Source of the DNA: Chitinispirillaceae bacterium
GTDB lineage: Bacteria > Fibrobacterota > Chitinivibrionia > Chitinivibrionales > Chitinispirillaceae
Direction of reading: 5' to 3'
Assembly: GCA_016929595.1 (NCBI GenBank)
Contig: JAFGIN010000117.1
Location: 62,001-126,000, forward strand
DNA length: 64,000 nucleotides
Positions within the stretch are counted from its first letter, which is position 1; every line of letters begins with the position of its first letter. Both the position numbers and the translations under genes were made by a program. The notes beneath the pieces are model-generated. The model ran no database searches and was not told the DNA's origin. It saw only the letters and a list, made by a program, of their open reading frames with translations. Of this stretch, positions 62,525 through 64,000 are shown in pieces.

Positions 62525-62830
62525 TTAAGAAATCTTTTCTATGACATGAGCAAAATAGTTTCTGAAATCAATCGCTTCAAATATCGAAAAAACCGGTTTT
62601 TTGAAAACAGTCCGCACTTTATCAATCGACCAGCCATGGGCGTAAAACAGAACTTTTTTCGAATAAGTTGTCAATGGACCAATAAAAAAGGTTCCTCCGA
62701 CATTGAGATGTTGAGCGATGTTTTTTAACGCAAAATTAAACTTATCCTCATTCACAATGTGCTGAATGACATCAATCAGAGTTATAAAATCAAAATTATC
62801 ATCCAGAGTTTCTGTACTGATATCTTTTAA
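62525..62830 (-). pseudogene. N-terminally truncated SAM methyltransferase relic
   Basis: The minus-strand frame reads STETLDDNFDFITLIDVIQH, then NIAQHLNVGGTFFIGPL. This is the second half of a class I methyltransferase (D.FD.I...DVI.HI.....A...I...L..GG.F.I), but a stop (TAA) lies immediately upstream, and no motif I precedes. It is a remnant, or the 3' end of a gene disrupted here. Confidence 0.6.
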
Positions 62831-63064
62831 TTAGTTCTGAAAAAAAAACCCATTATCATGTTCTGTCAGTTGCAAAAAAATTAATTTAGGAGCTATTATT
62901 CGGAATGCACTCAAAATTCGGAATCGCTGGGTTGTGCATAATGAAATCAAGATACTATTTTATTCGCACTACGAAAAAATTATTTTTCGATAACCCTGTA
63001 CAAGGTTATTCATCTCCATACGAAATTCCAACTGTTTTTTGTTTTTTTACAAGGTATTGCATAA
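62831..63064. other. 234-base spacer
   Basis: A/T-rich gap before the glycosyltransferase; a 61-codon frame at 62905-63090 overlaps the next start and is not supported. It probably holds the promoter. Confidence 0.3.
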
Positions 63065-64000
63065 ATGAAAATTTTACACATTATATATGATGATCCGAAA
63101 AACCCATGGTTAGGTGGCGGTGGTGCAATACGAACTAAAGAGATTAATGAGTTCCTCAGCAGAAATCATGAAGTCACTGTGGTTACAGGAAATTTTCCAG
63201 GAGTACAAAAAACAGAATCTGTTAACAACATTTGTTATAAGCGTATTGGATCAAAACTAAATTATGTCTTAAGCAGGATAACATATGCGTTGCTGGCTGG
63301 CCTTTACATCAAAAAGATACCGCATGATCTCCTCATTGAGGATTTTTCTGGCCATTCCCCAACATTTTCTACCTTATTCACCAAAAAACCAACTGTTGCT
63401 ATCCTTCAAAATTACTTCGGTAAAAATAGTTTCAAAAAACTTCTACTTGCCGGAATAATCCCCTTTCTATACGAAAAAATGTTCATTCACCACTTTGATG
63501 GAGTTGTAACAGTTTCAAATGCAGTACTTAAGCACTGGGTAGGTGATTCTTTCCAAAAAAAAGTCGCGTTTATTCCCCAGGGAATCAATCCAGCTAAATA
63601 TCAAAATAGGGCTATTTCAGAAAAAATTTTGCTTTTCGTCGGACGCCTTGATTTTGTTCAAAAGGGTCTTGATATCCTTCTGGCAAGCTTAAAACTAATA
63701 TCAGATTTAAAAATCCCTCTATTTATTGTAGGCGGAGGAGACCAGAAACGATTATCCGCTCTGATCGCAAAAAATGATGTTGGTGATCTGGTAGTATACA
63801 AAGGTCGTGTTTCTCATGAAGAGACAATCAATTTTTTTGCTCAATCCTACTTTTTATGCCTACCTTCACGATACGAGGGCTGGCCGCTGGTTTGTGTAGA
63901 AAGCTATGCACTCGGTAAACCAGTACTGGGTACCGATATTCCCGGGCTGCGAGATGTCGTAATCCCTGGTGAAACAGGAATTTTGGTTCCCAGTGATAAT
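63065..64000 (+). CDS. GT4-family glycosyltransferase (runs off window)
   Basis: First 312 residues of a cytoplasmic or membrane-associated glycosyltransferase. It starts MKILHIIYDDPKNPWLGGGG. The Rossmann fold C-terminal domain has LLFVGRLDFVQKGLDILL (nucleotide-sugar binding), SRYEGWPLVCVESYALGKPV with the E(x7)E-type region, and GLRDVVIPGETGILVP near the end, typical of GT4. It continues beyond 64000. Transfers a sugar from a nucleotide sugar to an unknown acceptor, probably in surface polysaccharide synthesis. Confidence 0.85.
   Translation, partial: MKILHIIYDDPKNPWLGGGGAIRTKEINEFLSRNHEVTVVTGNFPGVQKTESVNNICYKRIGSKLNYVLSRITYALLAGLYIKKIPHDLLIEDFSGHSPTFSTLFTKKPTVAILQNYFGKNSFKKLLLAGIIPFLYEKMFIHHFDGVVTVSNAVLKHWVGDSFQKKVAFIPQGINPAKYQNRAISEKILLFVGRLDFVQKGLDILLASLKLISDLKIPLFIVGGGDQKRLSALIAKNDVGDLVVYKGRVSHEETINFFAQSYFLCLPSRYEGWPLVCVESYALGKPVLGTDIPGLRDVVIPGETGILVPSDN

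Noticed and set aside
1-64000. CRISPR array, rRNA operon, intact transposase or prophage
   Set aside because: No regularly spaced direct repeats, rRNA sequence, or intact mobile-element genes were seen; the tyrosine recombinase looks housekeeping.

Overview
The window (about 40% G+C by eye) is bacterial chromosome. The best clue to the organism is the 1007-residue secreted protein at 42424-45447. It starts with a fibro-slime-type domain, followed by Ig-like repeats and a FlgD-like C-terminus, an architecture typical of Fibrobacterota (Fibrobacter, Chitinivibrionia relatives). Many lipoproteins and surface proteins and a probable C-terminal sorting domain fit that placement. It remains an inference; no rRNA gene is present.

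Layout. 1-5801 (minus strand) is a classic translation/transcription block. In transcription order it holds four tRNAs (Thr-TGT, Tyr, Gly, Thr-GGT), tuf, rpmG, tRNA-Trp, secE, nusG, rplK, rplA, rplJ, rplL and the start of rpoB, with a good sigma70-type promoter before the first tRNA. 5848-9070 carries purM-cysS-clpP. 9071-18908 is looser: a compact UvrD-like helicase, a tandem pair of exported rhodaneses, a secreted protein, an Ig-like lipoprotein, and long spacers with gene relics (cation-diffusion facilitator tail, DUF5011-like surface domains, a group II intron 3' end). 18909-20904 is a GH13 amylase with a TetR regulator and two matching palindromic operators. 21422-31412 holds a small coiled-coil protein, a CheX-GGDEF protein, a 1004-residue exported coiled-coil protein, and a two-gene system related to 2-hydroxyacyl-CoA dehydratases and their ATPase activators.

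32257-37297 is a plus-strand thiol/redox cluster: DUF5320-type protein, methyltransferase, small ACT/YkoF-like protein, thioredoxin reductase, atypical thioredoxin, radical SAM protein, CGGC protein and histidine phosphatase, with a decayed panD inside. mntP, an ABC-2 permease relic, a membrane protein, and the pair rpiB/dCMP deaminase follow. 40978-42365 is an ECF sigma, a probable anti-sigma and a Spy/CpxP-like periplasmic protein. 45717-64000 holds xerC/D, rfbA-rfbC, ftsH, a phosphohexomutase, a primase-like protein overlapping a TIM-barrel isomerase gene, transketolase, lysA, gmhB-like, a repeat/LamG lipoprotein, and the start of a glycosyltransferase.

Most notable is 54938-56389. This protein shows the three motifs of archaeo-eukaryotic primases and a C-terminal Cys-rich region resembling the Fe-S domain of the large primase subunit. 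Other points of interest are the TetR operators, the redox cluster, dispersed TATCGG-rich intergenic elements, and several well-defined gene relics. All functions were assigned by reading motifs; no database search was run.
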